This document shows positions 7,163-13,665 of a stretch of 16,103 nucleotides of DNA, one piece after another; positions within the stretch are counted from its first letter, which is position 1, and every line of letters starts with the position of its first letter. The notes beneath the pieces are model-generated. The model was given only the letters and a program-made list of their open reading frames with translations. It did not search any database and was not told the origin of the DNA. The stretch is from DASZYF01 sp035545535 (GTDB lineage Bacteria > Actinomycetota > Actinomycetes > Mycobacteriales > CAJCIY01), in assembly GCA_035545535.1 (NCBI GenBank), contig DASZYF010000197.1, positions 1-16,103 on the forward strand, in the 5' to 3' direction. The position numbers were made by a program, and so were the translations under genes.

Positions 7163-8011
7163 TCAGGTGGGCTCGATCCCCTTCCAGCGGCGGCGGACGT
7201 GGTGACGCTCGAGGGCGCTCGCCACAGGGTCGGCGAGGATGGCCGGCATGTCCGCGTTGATGGCGGGGGTCGCCGCCTGGGTCAGCCCGACGCGCAGGAA
7301 GTCCTCCGGATCGGGGTGCTCGGCGATGATCGCGGCCCAGGCCCGCTGCTCATCGTCGGGACGGCGGGTGTAGATGCCGGGCCGGTACGCCGCCGGCAGC
7401 TTCAGGGCGGTGGTCAGCGGACTGCTGCGTGGCGGTCCGAAGCGCTCGAACAGGCGCGCGGACAGGTCGCTCTCGGGATCCAGGGAGCCGGTGTCGCGCG
7501 GATGGCGCCAACCTCCGACCGCGCGCACCGCGGTGACGCGTTGCAGGCACGCCGTGGGAGCGAGCCACTCGCCGGGGGCGTAGGTCCAGCCCTCCGGGTG
7601 CAGTGCGAACGGCGGCCGTCCGGGATCGACCTGCAACCAGCGGGAGTGTGCCCAGCTGCCGTCGTCGCCGATCGCGGCGAGCAGATGCTCGAGGTGGGTC
7701 GGGAGCCACAGGTCGTCGTGCCCCAAGTAGGCGATGAACAGGCCGCGCGCGCGGCGCAGCGCCTCGTTGTTCGGCACGACCTGGGTGCCCGCGTTGGTGG
7801 GGAGGTTGGTCCAGCGGACCCGCCGGTCCCCGTCACGCGCGGCGGCCACGACCTCGGCAGAGTCGTCAGTGCAGCCGTCACCGATCACGAGCAGCTCGAG
7901 GTCGGTGACGGTCTGGCCGCGGACGGACGCGATCGACCAGGGCAGGACGCTTGACCAGTTCCACGTGGGGATGACGACGGTCACGACGGGCCGGCGTCGC
8001 AGCAGCCTCAC
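7163..8011 (-). CDS. Family 2 glycosyltransferase (GT-A fold)
   Basis: This 282-residue protein has a GT2 N-terminal domain: TVVIPTWNWSSVLPWSIAS (11-29), the nucleotide-binding VIGDGCTDDS (42-51), and the metal-binding DXD-equivalent LGHDD (96-100). The acceptor-side acids lie in DPESDLSARLFE (178-189), a region where GT2 enzymes carry their catalytic base. It would transfer a sugar from a nucleotide-sugar to a cell-surface glycan or lipid. There is no membrane segment, so it is cytosolic or peripheral. The C-terminus is short and basic (HHVRRRWKG). The ATG overlaps the stop of the upstream RmlC-like gene by four bases, so the two are co-translated and probably act in one sugar pathway. It has no evident link to the acyl-CoA genes on either side. 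Donor and acceptor cannot be deduced. Confidence 0.9.
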   Translation of the reverse strand: MRLLRRRPVVTVVIPTWNWSSVLPWSIASVRGQTVTDLELLVIGDGCTDDSAEVVAAARDGDRRVRWTNLPTNAGTQVVPNNEALRRARGLFIAYLGHDDLWLPTHLEHLLAAIGDDGSWAHSRWLQVDPGRPPFALHPEGWTYAPGEWLAPTACLQRVTAVRAVGGWRHPRDTGSLDPESDLSARLFERFGPPRSSPLTTALKLPAAYRPGIYTRRPDDEQRAWAAIIAEHPDPEDFLRVGLTQAATPAINADMPAILADPVASALERHHVRRRWKGIEPT

Positions 8012-8550
8012 CAGCGCCAGGGAACGATGTCCGGCGCGCGGTCCGCGTCGTAGGGGAGGTCCAGCGCGTCGGGGCTGTCGTGGTCGTACATCGACGACGG
8101 CATGTTGATGAGGAAGGCCTCGGTGGTGCCGATGTTCTTCCAGCCGTGGAAGAGGTTCGGCGGGATCACCAGCAGCGCCGGGTTGCGGTCACTGAGCTTG
8201 AACTCGTTGAGGGCGCCCTGCGTCGGCGACCCGTCACGGGCGTCGTAGACGACGATCGACACGAGGCCGCAGACCACGAACAGCCGGTCTGTCGAGGCCT
8301 GGTGAAGTCCCCAGGCGCGGACTCGACCCGGTTGGGTCGTCGTGACGTGGACCTGCGTGATCTCCTGATCGACCTCGGGCCAGGCGCGACGCGCTACCTC
8401 GGCCACCGTGCCGTCCTCGTGGGGCACCGGACGGGTCGGGCGGAAGCGCAGGCCGTCGATGGGATCCCGACGCCAGCGACCGTCCGCATCGACCTGGGAA
8501 CGTTTGTGCACCAGCCATTCCCGGCCGACGACGGTGGAGGGGTCTGACAT
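8008..8550 (-). CDS. RmlC-like cupin, dTDP-4-dehydrorhamnose 3,5-epimerase family
   Basis: This 180-residue cupin follows the RmlC plan: DGLRFRPTRPVPHEDG (32-47), WGLHQ (80-84) containing the position of the catalytic histidine (His83), FKLSDRNPALLVIPPNLFHGWKN (117-139), and a C-terminal SPDALDLPYD..PDIVPWRW tail like the IPYDW end of true epimerases. RmlC converts dTDP-4-keto-6-deoxyglucose to dTDP-4-keto-rhamnose. The segment that normally holds the catalytic tyrosine reads TEAFLINMPS (143-152) with no Tyr at the expected place by my hand alignment, and the His motif is GLHQ, not GLHYQ. It may therefore be a variant epimerase or ketoisomerase, or a non-enzymatic cupin. It is upstream of and overlaps the glycosyltransferase gene, which supports a nucleotide-sugar role. 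No rmlA, rmlB or rmlD homologue is in the window. Confidence 0.82.
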   Translation of the reverse strand: MSDPSTVVGREWLVHKRSQVDADGRWRRDPIDGLRFRPTRPVPHEDGTVAEVARRAWPEVDQEITQVHVTTTQPGRVRAWGLHQASTDRLFVVCGLVSIVVYDARDGSPTQGALNEFKLSDRNPALLVIPPNLFHGWKNIGTTEAFLINMPSSMYDHDSPDALDLPYDADRAPDIVPWRW

Positions 8551-8580
8551 CCCGACCAGGATACGGCGGAGCAGCTGACT

Positions 8581-8605
8581 GGACCCGTGGCAGACGTACG
8601 GGTCC
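8581..8605 (-). terminator. Possible hairpin terminator after the FadD3-like ligase
   Basis: GGACCCGT (8581-8588) and ACGGGTCC (8598-8605) form a perfect 8-bp GC-rich stem with a 9-base loop. The hairpin begins three bases after the ligase stop codon on the minus strand. It has no U-tract after it, so it may be a weak or non-canonical terminator, or a 3'-end stabilising structure separating the catabolic operon from the sugar genes. Confidence 0.45.
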
Positions 8606-8608
8606 GCG

Positions 8609-10180
8609 TCAGCGGGAGACGTGGGCCCGGAGCTCGTCCTTCACGACCTTGCCGGTCGCGTTGATCGGCAGCGCGTCGAGGAACGCGACCCGGCGCGGGA
8701 CCTTGTAGTTCGCCATCTCGTCGCGCGACCAGGCGATGAGCTCGGCCTCGGTCACCTGGGCGCCGGGCTGGGTGACGACGAACGCCATGCCCACCTCGCC
8801 GAGCCGGTCGTCGGGGATGCCGATGACGGCGACCTGCTGCACGGCGTCGTGGCGCAGCAGCACGTTCTCGATCTCGGCCGGGTAGGCGTTGAACCCGCCG
8901 ACGATGAACATGTCCTTCACGCGGCCGACGATGCGCAGGCACCCGTTCGGTTCGATGACGCCGAGGTCACCGGTGTGCAGCCAGCCGTCGGCGGTGAGCG
9001 CGGCCGCGGTGGCCTCGGGGTTGTCGAGGTAGTGCGACATCACGCTGCCGCCCCGCAGCGTGACCTCGCCCGGCTCCCCGGTGGGCACCTCACGACCGTC
9101 GGAGTCGACGAGCCGCAGCTCGAAGCCGGGCCGGGCACGGCCGACGGTGGTGGCGACGGTGGTGGCGTCGTCGTCGTGGCCGGTGCCGGTGGCGGTGCCG
9201 GCCTCGGTGAGCCCGTAGCCGGAGACGACCGTGGTGAAGGGCAGCTCGGCGAAGATGCGGCGGATGAGCTCGACCGGGATGTCGGCGGAGCCGGTGACGG
9301 CGACGCGCAACGTGGAGATGTCGAACGATGCGCGGTCCGGCGCGTCGAGCATCGCCTGGTAGATCGTGGGAGCGCCCGGGAGGACGGTCACCTTCTCGTC
9401 CTGCACGCGCTTGAGCACGCGGCTGATGTCGAACACCGGCTCGGGCAGCATCGTCGCGCCCGCGGCGACGGAAGCGAGGATGCCCGCCTTCAGACCGAAC
9501 ATGTGGAAGTACGGGTTGACCATCAGGTAGACGTCGCCCGGCTGCAGCCCGGCCATGACGACCCAGTCGTCGGCGACGCGCATCGTCCGGTCGTGCGTCT
9601 GCACGACGCCCTTCGGCTGCCCGGTGGTGCCGGACGTGAAGAGGATGTCGGACACGTCGCTGACGGTCACCGCCGCGGCGCGGGCCTTCGCCTCCTCTCG
9701 GGACGCGTCGTCCGCGCGGGCGAGCAGCTCCTCGAAGGTGATGACATCGTCGTGCGCGGTGCTGCCGATGGCCACGACGGTCTCGAGGTCGGGGAGCTCG
9801 ACACCGGTGGCGCGCAGCATCGCGACGTAGTCGACGTCGAGGAAGCGATCGACCGTGATGAGCGCCTTCGCACGGCTGCGCGCGAGGATGTCGGCGGCCT
9901 CGCGTCCCTTGAAGCGCGTGTTGATCGGCACGAGCGTCGCGCCCGCGTGCTCGATGCCGAGGAACGCCTCGATCCACTCGACGCTGTTGGGCGCCCAGAG
10001 GGAGACGACGTCGCCCGTGCCGATGCCGGATGCGACGAGGGCGGCCGCGACCTCGTGCACGCGCGCGCCGAGCTCGACGTAGGTCAGGACGCGTGACCCG
10101 TCGTCGACCGCCCGGCGGTCACCGTGGTCGGCGACCGACCGGGCGAGGGCGTCGACGATCGTCCGGCCGGCAGCGCTCAC
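8609..10180 (-). CDS. Acyl-CoA ligase, FadD3-like
   Basis: This is a 523-residue class I adenylate-forming ligase with full motifs: FTSGTTGQPKG (181-191), YGLTE (322-326), LHTGD (401-405), VGRVKDMFIVGGFNAYPAEIE (418-438) and catalytic Lys511 in NATGK. Several stretches read very like FadD3 of mycobacteria as I remember it: DVSDILFTSGTTG, NPYFHMFGLKAGILA, TVLPGAPTIYQ and LRVAVTGSADIPVELIRR. FadD3 adds CoA to the steroid CD-ring propanoate (HIP). In organisms with many paralogues a FadD3-family ligase can have another substrate, so a steroid role is only suggested. The start is a GTG at 10180 with no clear Shine-Dalgarno sequence. It lies 21 bases after the amidohydrolase stop and is the last gene of that operon, with a hairpin directly downstream. 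Confidence 0.92.
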   Translation of the reverse strand: MSAAGRTIVDALARSVADHGDRRAVDDGSRVLTYVELGARVHEVAAALVASGIGTGDVVSLWAPNSVEWIEAFLGIEHAGATLVPINTRFKGREAADILARSRAKALITVDRFLDVDYVAMLRATGVELPDLETVVAIGSTAHDDVITFEELLARADDASREEAKARAAAVTVSDVSDILFTSGTTGQPKGVVQTHDRTMRVADDWVVMAGLQPGDVYLMVNPYFHMFGLKAGILASVAAGATMLPEPVFDISRVLKRVQDEKVTVLPGAPTIYQAMLDAPDRASFDISTLRVAVTGSADIPVELIRRIFAELPFTTVVSGYGLTEAGTATGTGHDDDATTVATTVGRARPGFELRLVDSDGREVPTGEPGEVTLRGGSVMSHYLDNPEATAAALTADGWLHTGDLGVIEPNGCLRIVGRVKDMFIVGGFNAYPAEIENVLLRHDAVQQVAVIGIPDDRLGEVGMAFVVTQPGAQVTEAELIAWSRDEMANYKVPRRVAFLDALPINATGKVVKDELRAHVSR

Positions 10181-10201
10181 GTCGGCGACCGTCGACCGGC
10201 G

Positions 10202-11392
10202 TCAGGCGGCGACGGGGGTGTCGTCGATCTCCATGAGGCGCGCGAGGTTGCCGCCCATGATCTTGCGCACCGTCTCCGGGTCGGAGTCCTGGAGCTGGCC
10301 GAGGTAGCTCATCGGGTTCTCCAGGCCCTCGGGGTGCGGGAAGTCCGAGCCGAACAGCACGCGGTCGACACCGATCCGACCGGCGAGCTCGACCAGGTCC
10401 TCCTCCCAGAACGGGCTGATGTGGATCTGCCGCTTGAAGACCGCGATGGGGTCCTCCATGAAGTCCTGCGGCATCTTCTTGTAGGTGTCCTTGAGGGCCC
10501 GCATCAGCGGCTCGACCCAGCTGCTGCCGTTCTCGATGACCGCGATCTTCAACGTGGGGAACCGCGACAGCGCTCCGTGCGCGATGAACGACGCGACCGC
10601 GTCCTCGACGGGACGCCACGACGACAGCATGCGGAAGGCCTGCGGCTGGAACGGCAGCATCTCGCTGTCGCTGCCGCACCACTCGTTCTGGTGCCGGTCG
10701 TAGCCGCTGTCGGAGGAGTGCAGGCCGACGAGGATGCCGTGGTGCACGACCCGCTCCCAGAACGGGTCGAACTCCGGCAGCGCGAACGAGCGCGGGCCGT
10801 TGGGACCCCACGCGGGCGCCGGGCGCATCAGGATGCACTTGGCGCCGCGGGCGGCGACCCACTCGAGCTCCTCGAGCGCTTTGTCGAGGATGCCGGGGGT
10901 GATGACCGGCGTCGCGAAGATGCGGCCCTCGTAGTTGAACTGCCACTCCTCGTACATCCACTCGTTCAGCGAGTGGATGACGGCGGCCGTCATCTCGGGC
11001 TCGTCGCGCATGCGCTCCTCGATGAGGCTCGCGAGCGTCGGGAACATCAGCGTGCGGTCGAGGCCCTGCTCGTCCATGAGCTCGAGGCGCGCGGCCGGCG
11101 TGCGGAACGCCTCGGGCGAGCGGATCGGGTCGCCGAAGATGGCCCGGCGGTCCTTCCCCTCCGGGTTGCCCTTGCGGTAGAAGTCCTCCATCGCGCCGGG
11201 GCGGGCGACGACCTCGAACGTCGGGTTCGGGATGTAGTCGCTGATCTTGCCGCGGATGACGATCTTGGTGCGGCCCTTCACCTCGGTGTAGTCGACCGCG
11301 TGCTTCCACTTGTCCGGGAGGTGCCGGGTGAGCGACTCGCGGGTCTCGTAGAGGTGGTTGTCCGCGTCGAAGACCGGAACGTCGAGCGCCAT
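10202..11392 (-). CDS. Amidohydrolase-family (TIM-barrel) hydrolase or decarboxylase
   Basis: This 396-residue protein belongs to the amidohydrolase_2 (ACMSD-like) group of metal-dependent TIM barrels. Its members catalyse decarboxylation, hydration or C-C/C-N hydrolysis of carboxylated substrates. It has the strand-1 motif FDADNHLYE (8-16), a mid-barrel His in ILVGLHSSD (220-228), a strand region IAVIENGSSW (283-292) and the C-terminal metal/proton-relay Asp in LFGSDFPHPEG (346-356, Asp350). The usual strand-1 HxH is DxNxH here: Asn12 stands in for the first histidine. That is seen in many actinobacterial relatives of unknown activity. The ATG has a good Shine-Dalgarno sequence and its own promoter-like region. 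Upstream is a CoA-transferase and downstream a FadD3-like ligase, so its substrate is likely an acid or a CoA thioester of the same pathway. Reaction unknown. Confidence 0.9.
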   Translation of the reverse strand: MALDVPVFDADNHLYETRESLTRHLPDKWKHAVDYTEVKGRTKIVIRGKISDYIPNPTFEVVARPGAMEDFYRKGNPEGKDRRAIFGDPIRSPEAFRTPAARLELMDEQGLDRTLMFPTLASLIEERMRDEPEMTAAVIHSLNEWMYEEWQFNYEGRIFATPVITPGILDKALEELEWVAARGAKCILMRPAPAWGPNGPRSFALPEFDPFWERVVHHGILVGLHSSDSGYDRHQNEWCGSDSEMLPFQPQAFRMLSSWRPVEDAVASFIAHGALSRFPTLKIAVIENGSSWVEPLMRALKDTYKKMPQDFMEDPIAVFKRQIHISPFWEEDLVELAGRIGVDRVLFGSDFPHPEGLENPMSYLGQLQDSDPETVRKIMGGNLARLMEIDDTPVAA

Positions 11393-11400
11393 CGGGGATG

Positions 11401-11408
11401 CTCCTTCT
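11401..11408 (-). promoter_or_regulatory. Strong Shine-Dalgarno for the amidohydrolase
   Basis: On the minus strand the sequence reads AGAAGGAG followed by eight bases and then the ATG at 11392. It is the clearest ribosome binding site in the window and fixes this start. Confidence 0.75.
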
Positions 11409-11414
11409 ACCGTG

Positions 11415-11460
11415 CTGAGAACGTCGTTGCAAATCTAGCGGGGTTGGGCCAACGGGTCAC
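11415..11460 (-). promoter_or_regulatory. Putative internal promoter with a regulator half-site before the amidohydrolase
   Basis: On the minus strand GTGACC (11455-11460) lies 17 bases from TAGATT (11432-11437), a plausible -35/-10 pair. The predicted transcription start near 11424 falls inside 11415-11433. That stretch contains GAGAACGTCG (plus strand, 11417-11426), identical to the left part of the palindrome before the LLM gene; the right half is degenerate. It suggests that the amidohydrolase and FadD3-like ligase can be transcribed apart from the upstream genes. Confidence 0.45.
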
Positions 11461-12596
11461 GCGGACCGCAGAGCGCGGAGGACCTCGTCAGTGTCGGCGC
11501 CCAGCCGGGGCGCGGGACGGTTCGGGCGTTCCACGCCGTTCGTCCGGATCGGGCTCGCGAGCGTGTGCACCTGCCCGCCGTCGTCGGTGCGCGTGTGCAG
11601 CACCATCGCGCGCTCGTCGACGAACGCGGAGCCGAGGGCGTCGGTCAGGGTCGTCACCGGACCGACGGGAACGCCGAGCGGCTGCAGCAGCGCGAGCCAC
11701 TCCGCGGTGGTGCGGGTGACCCAGATGTCGGCGAGCAGCTGTGCCAGTTCGCCACGGTAGGCGGCGCGCAGCCCCATGGTCGTGAAGCGCGGGTCTTCGG
11801 CCAGCTCGACTCCCCCGAGCTGACGCGCGAGCACGGACCACTGGCGGTCGTGGGCGACGAACACGGCGACATGCCCGTCGGCGGTGGCGAACAGCTGCGC
11901 CGGCGCGTAGAAGCCGTGCGCGCCCAGGTGCGCCCGCGCAGGCTCGACGCCGCCGTTGAGGACCGCGGCGGCGCGGTAGTTGAGCTGCGCGAGCAGGGTG
12001 TCGTGCAGCGAGACGTCGAGCTGCCCGCCCTCGCCGCGCAGGATCGCGGCGACGAGCCCGAGCGCGGCGTAGGGCGCGACGCTGTTGTCGATGACCGAGT
12101 AGCCGGCGAGCGTCGGCGGCCCGTCGGGCTCACCGGTCATCGCGGCGACACCGGTCTCGGCCTGGATGATGTAGTCGAACGACGGGCGGTCGGCGCGGGA
12201 GCCGTCGATGCCGTAGCCGGTGATCGCGACGCACACGAGGCGCGCGTTCCACTTCTTCAGGTGCTCGTAGGTGAGGCCGAGCGCCTCGATGGTCGTGCCC
12301 TTCATGTTGACGACAAGCGCGTGGCTCGCGGCGGCGAGGGCGCCGAGCTGCTGCTGACCTTCGTCGGTGCGGAGGTCGACCACGACGCTGCGCTTGTTGC
12401 GGTTGAGGCTGGCGAAGTAGGGCGACACGCCGCCGGCGCCGGGGACACCGACGTGGCGCGCGATGTCCCCGCCGGGCGGCTCGACCTTGATGACGTCGGC
12501 GCCGAGGTCGGCGAGGAGCATGCCGCAGTACGGCCCGGCCAGGATCTGGCCGACCTCGATCACGCGGATGCCGTCGAGCAGCGGCCGCGCGGTCAT
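11457..12596 (-). CDS. Family III CoA-transferase (CaiB/BaiF type)
   Basis: This 379-residue protein moves CoA between carboxylic acids through an aspartyl-CoA intermediate. The family N-terminus PLLDGIRVIEVGQILAGPYC (5-24) and LADLGADVIKVEPPGGD (28-44) are clear, as are LNRNKRSVVVDL (64-75) and the conserved DGPPTLAGYSVID block. Asp170 in that block aligns with the nucleophile Asp169 of formyl-CoA transferase. A shorter second-domain pattern (GQLDVSLHDTLLAQL, 191-205) is normal. The family usually works as an interlocked homodimer, and the length fits a single-domain member. The start is ATG, 15 bases after the LLM gene stop, so it is part of the same operon. It could recycle CoA from an end-product acyl-CoA to the incoming acid. 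Alpha-methylacyl-CoA racemases share this fold, but their His/Asp active-site pattern is not evident here. Donor and acceptor acids are unknown. Confidence 0.92.
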   Translation of the reverse strand: MTARPLLDGIRVIEVGQILAGPYCGMLLADLGADVIKVEPPGGDIARHVGVPGAGGVSPYFASLNRNKRSVVVDLRTDEGQQQLGALAAASHALVVNMKGTTIEALGLTYEHLKKWNARLVCVAITGYGIDGSRADRPSFDYIIQAETGVAAMTGEPDGPPTLAGYSVIDNSVAPYAALGLVAAILRGEGGQLDVSLHDTLLAQLNYRAAAVLNGGVEPARAHLGAHGFYAPAQLFATADGHVAVFVAHDRQWSVLARQLGGVELAEDPRFTTMGLRAAYRGELAQLLADIWVTRTTAEWLALLQPLGVPVGPVTTLTDALGSAFVDERAMVLHTRTDDGGQVHTLASPIRTNGVERPNRPAPRLGADTDEVLRALRSA

Positions 12597-12611
12597 CCGC
12601 TCAGAGGCCCG

Positions 12612-13568
12612 TCATCGCAGGGTGGCCGCGAGTGACGAGAGCAGGTCACGCGTGCGCTTCGACGATGCGATGAGCTCGTCGCGGCCGTTGCCGATGGGCA
12701 CCACGCGGACCGAGAGGTCGGTCGCGCCCGCGTCGGCGAACGCGCGCAGGCGCTTCTCGATCGCCTCTTCGCTGCCGGCGGCGAGGATGTCGCCGACCTC
12801 GCGCGCGTTGCCGTGCTCCATGAGCTTCTGGTAGTTCGGCGAGACCTCGGCCTCGGAGAGCAGGCGGTTGGCCCGCGTCGTGGCGGCCTCGACCTCGCTG
12901 TCGGCGCAGAGGCAGACGGGCACGCCCGCCACGATGCGGGGTGCCGGACGGCCGGCGGCTTCGGCGGCGCCGTTGATCAGCGGCGCGATGTGGTCGCCGA
13001 TCGCCTTCTCGTCGGCCAGCCAGAGGATGGTGCCGTCGCCCTTCTCGCCCGCCAGGCGCAGCATCACCGGGCCCAGCGCGGCGAGCAGCACCGGCGTCGG
13101 CGCCACGTCGGTGACGTCGAGCGGCTGGTTGACGTCGAAGGTGTCGTTCTTGACCGTCGTGGTGCCGGGGCCGGCGAGCATCGGCAGGAACGCCTCGAGG
13201 TAGTCGCGCAGCATCGCGGCCGGCTTCTCGTAGGGCAGGCCGAGCATCTCCTTGATGATCCAGTGGTGCGAGACGCCGAGGCCGAGCGCGAGACGCCCCT
13301 GCGCGACCGCCTGCGTGGAGAGCACCTGCTGCGCGAGCGCCACCGGGTGGCGCGGCTGCACCGGCACCACCGCGGTGCCGATCTCGATGCGCTCGGTGCT
13401 CATCGCGACGACCGCGCAGGCGGTGAGCGCGTCGAACTCGTCGGGGATCTGCGGGATCCAGACGCCGTTGAGGCCGGCCTGCTCGGCCCACTGCGCGTCG
13501 CTGATGAGGCGCTGCACCTTGGTCGCGTAGCGGCCGCGCTCGGGGCCCACCATCACGCCGATGCGCAT
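12612..13568 (-). CDS. LLM-class (luciferase-like) oxidoreductase, probably F420-dependent
   Basis: This 318-residue luciferase-like TIM-barrel protein starts MRIGVMVGPERG. Family landmarks are AEQAGLNGVWIPQ (28-40), IEIGTAVVPVQPRHPVALAQQ (61-81), GRLALGLGVSHHWII (91-105) and ALGPVMLRLAGEKGDG (164-179). The pattern matches actinobacterial LLM proteins of the 'TIGR03564-like' F420 group, which catalyse hydride transfer with F420 and not FMN/O2 chemistry, though cofactor choice is inference. I prefer the ATG at 13568 to an in-frame ATG at 13622. The latter would add 18 residues unlike the family and lies within a palindromic operator, immediately downstream of a -10-like box. The gene is followed 15 bases later by the CoA-transferase. 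Its 5' leader of about 50 bases carries the shared palindrome, so it is probably regulated with its neighbours. Confidence 0.9.
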   Translation of the reverse strand: MRIGVMVGPERGRYATKVQRLISDAQWAEQAGLNGVWIPQIPDEFDALTACAVVAMSTERIEIGTAVVPVQPRHPVALAQQVLSTQAVAQGRLALGLGVSHHWIIKEMLGLPYEKPAAMLRDYLEAFLPMLAGPGTTTVKNDTFDVNQPLDVTDVAPTPVLLAALGPVMLRLAGEKGDGTILWLADEKAIGDHIAPLINGAAEAAGRPAPRIVAGVPVCLCADSEVEAATTRANRLLSEAEVSPNYQKLMEHGNAREVGDILAAGSEEAIEKRLRAFADAGATDLSVRVVPIGNGRDELIASSKRTRDLLSSLAATLR

Positions 13569-13602
13569 GCGTCCGCCGCCTTCCCGGAGCCCCGTGGGCG
13601 TG

Positions 13603-13621
13603 TGGAGAACGTCGCTCTCCA
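13603..13621. promoter_or_regulatory. 19-bp palindromic operator before the LLM gene
   Basis: TGGAGAACGTCGCTCTCCA has eight of nine symmetric pairs matching about a central T. Sixteen of 19 bases recur at 14541-14559, in the crotonase/reductase divergent region. It overlaps the predicted transcription start of the LLM gene, so a bound protein would repress. The half-site GAGAACG recalls the KstR half-site (TAGAAC), but the spacing is different, so this is probably another regulator. Confidence 0.6.
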
Positions 13622-13624
13622 TCT

Positions 13625-13630
13625 TGTATA
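13625..13630 (-). promoter_or_regulatory. -10 box (TATACA) of the LLM operon promoter
   Basis: On the minus strand TATACA stands out from the GC-rich background. It would start transcription around 13618, upstream of the ATG at 13568 and downstream of the alternative ATG at 13622. No consensus -35 hexamer is visible at the right distance. Confidence 0.5.
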
Positions 13631-13665
13631 GGCAGCGTACCGCCCGACCCCACGAGGGTCCAGGG

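Noticed and set aside
6227..7954. Long plus-strand open frame overlapping the ACAD and crossing into the glycosyltransferase
   Set aside because: It spans two real genes on opposite strands and its composition is Arg/Gly/Ala/Asp-biased. No motif supports it.
8621..12635. Three long plus-strand open frames opposite the ligase, amidohydrolase and CoA-transferase
   Set aside because: All mirror well-defined minus-strand enzymes and have complement-type composition with no domains.
13569..13622. Alternative ATG at 13622 for the LLM oxidoreductase
   Set aside because: The 18 extra residues do not fit the family N-terminus, and this ATG lies upstream of the transcription start implied by the TATACA box and inside the palindrome. 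The ATG at 13568 is preferred.
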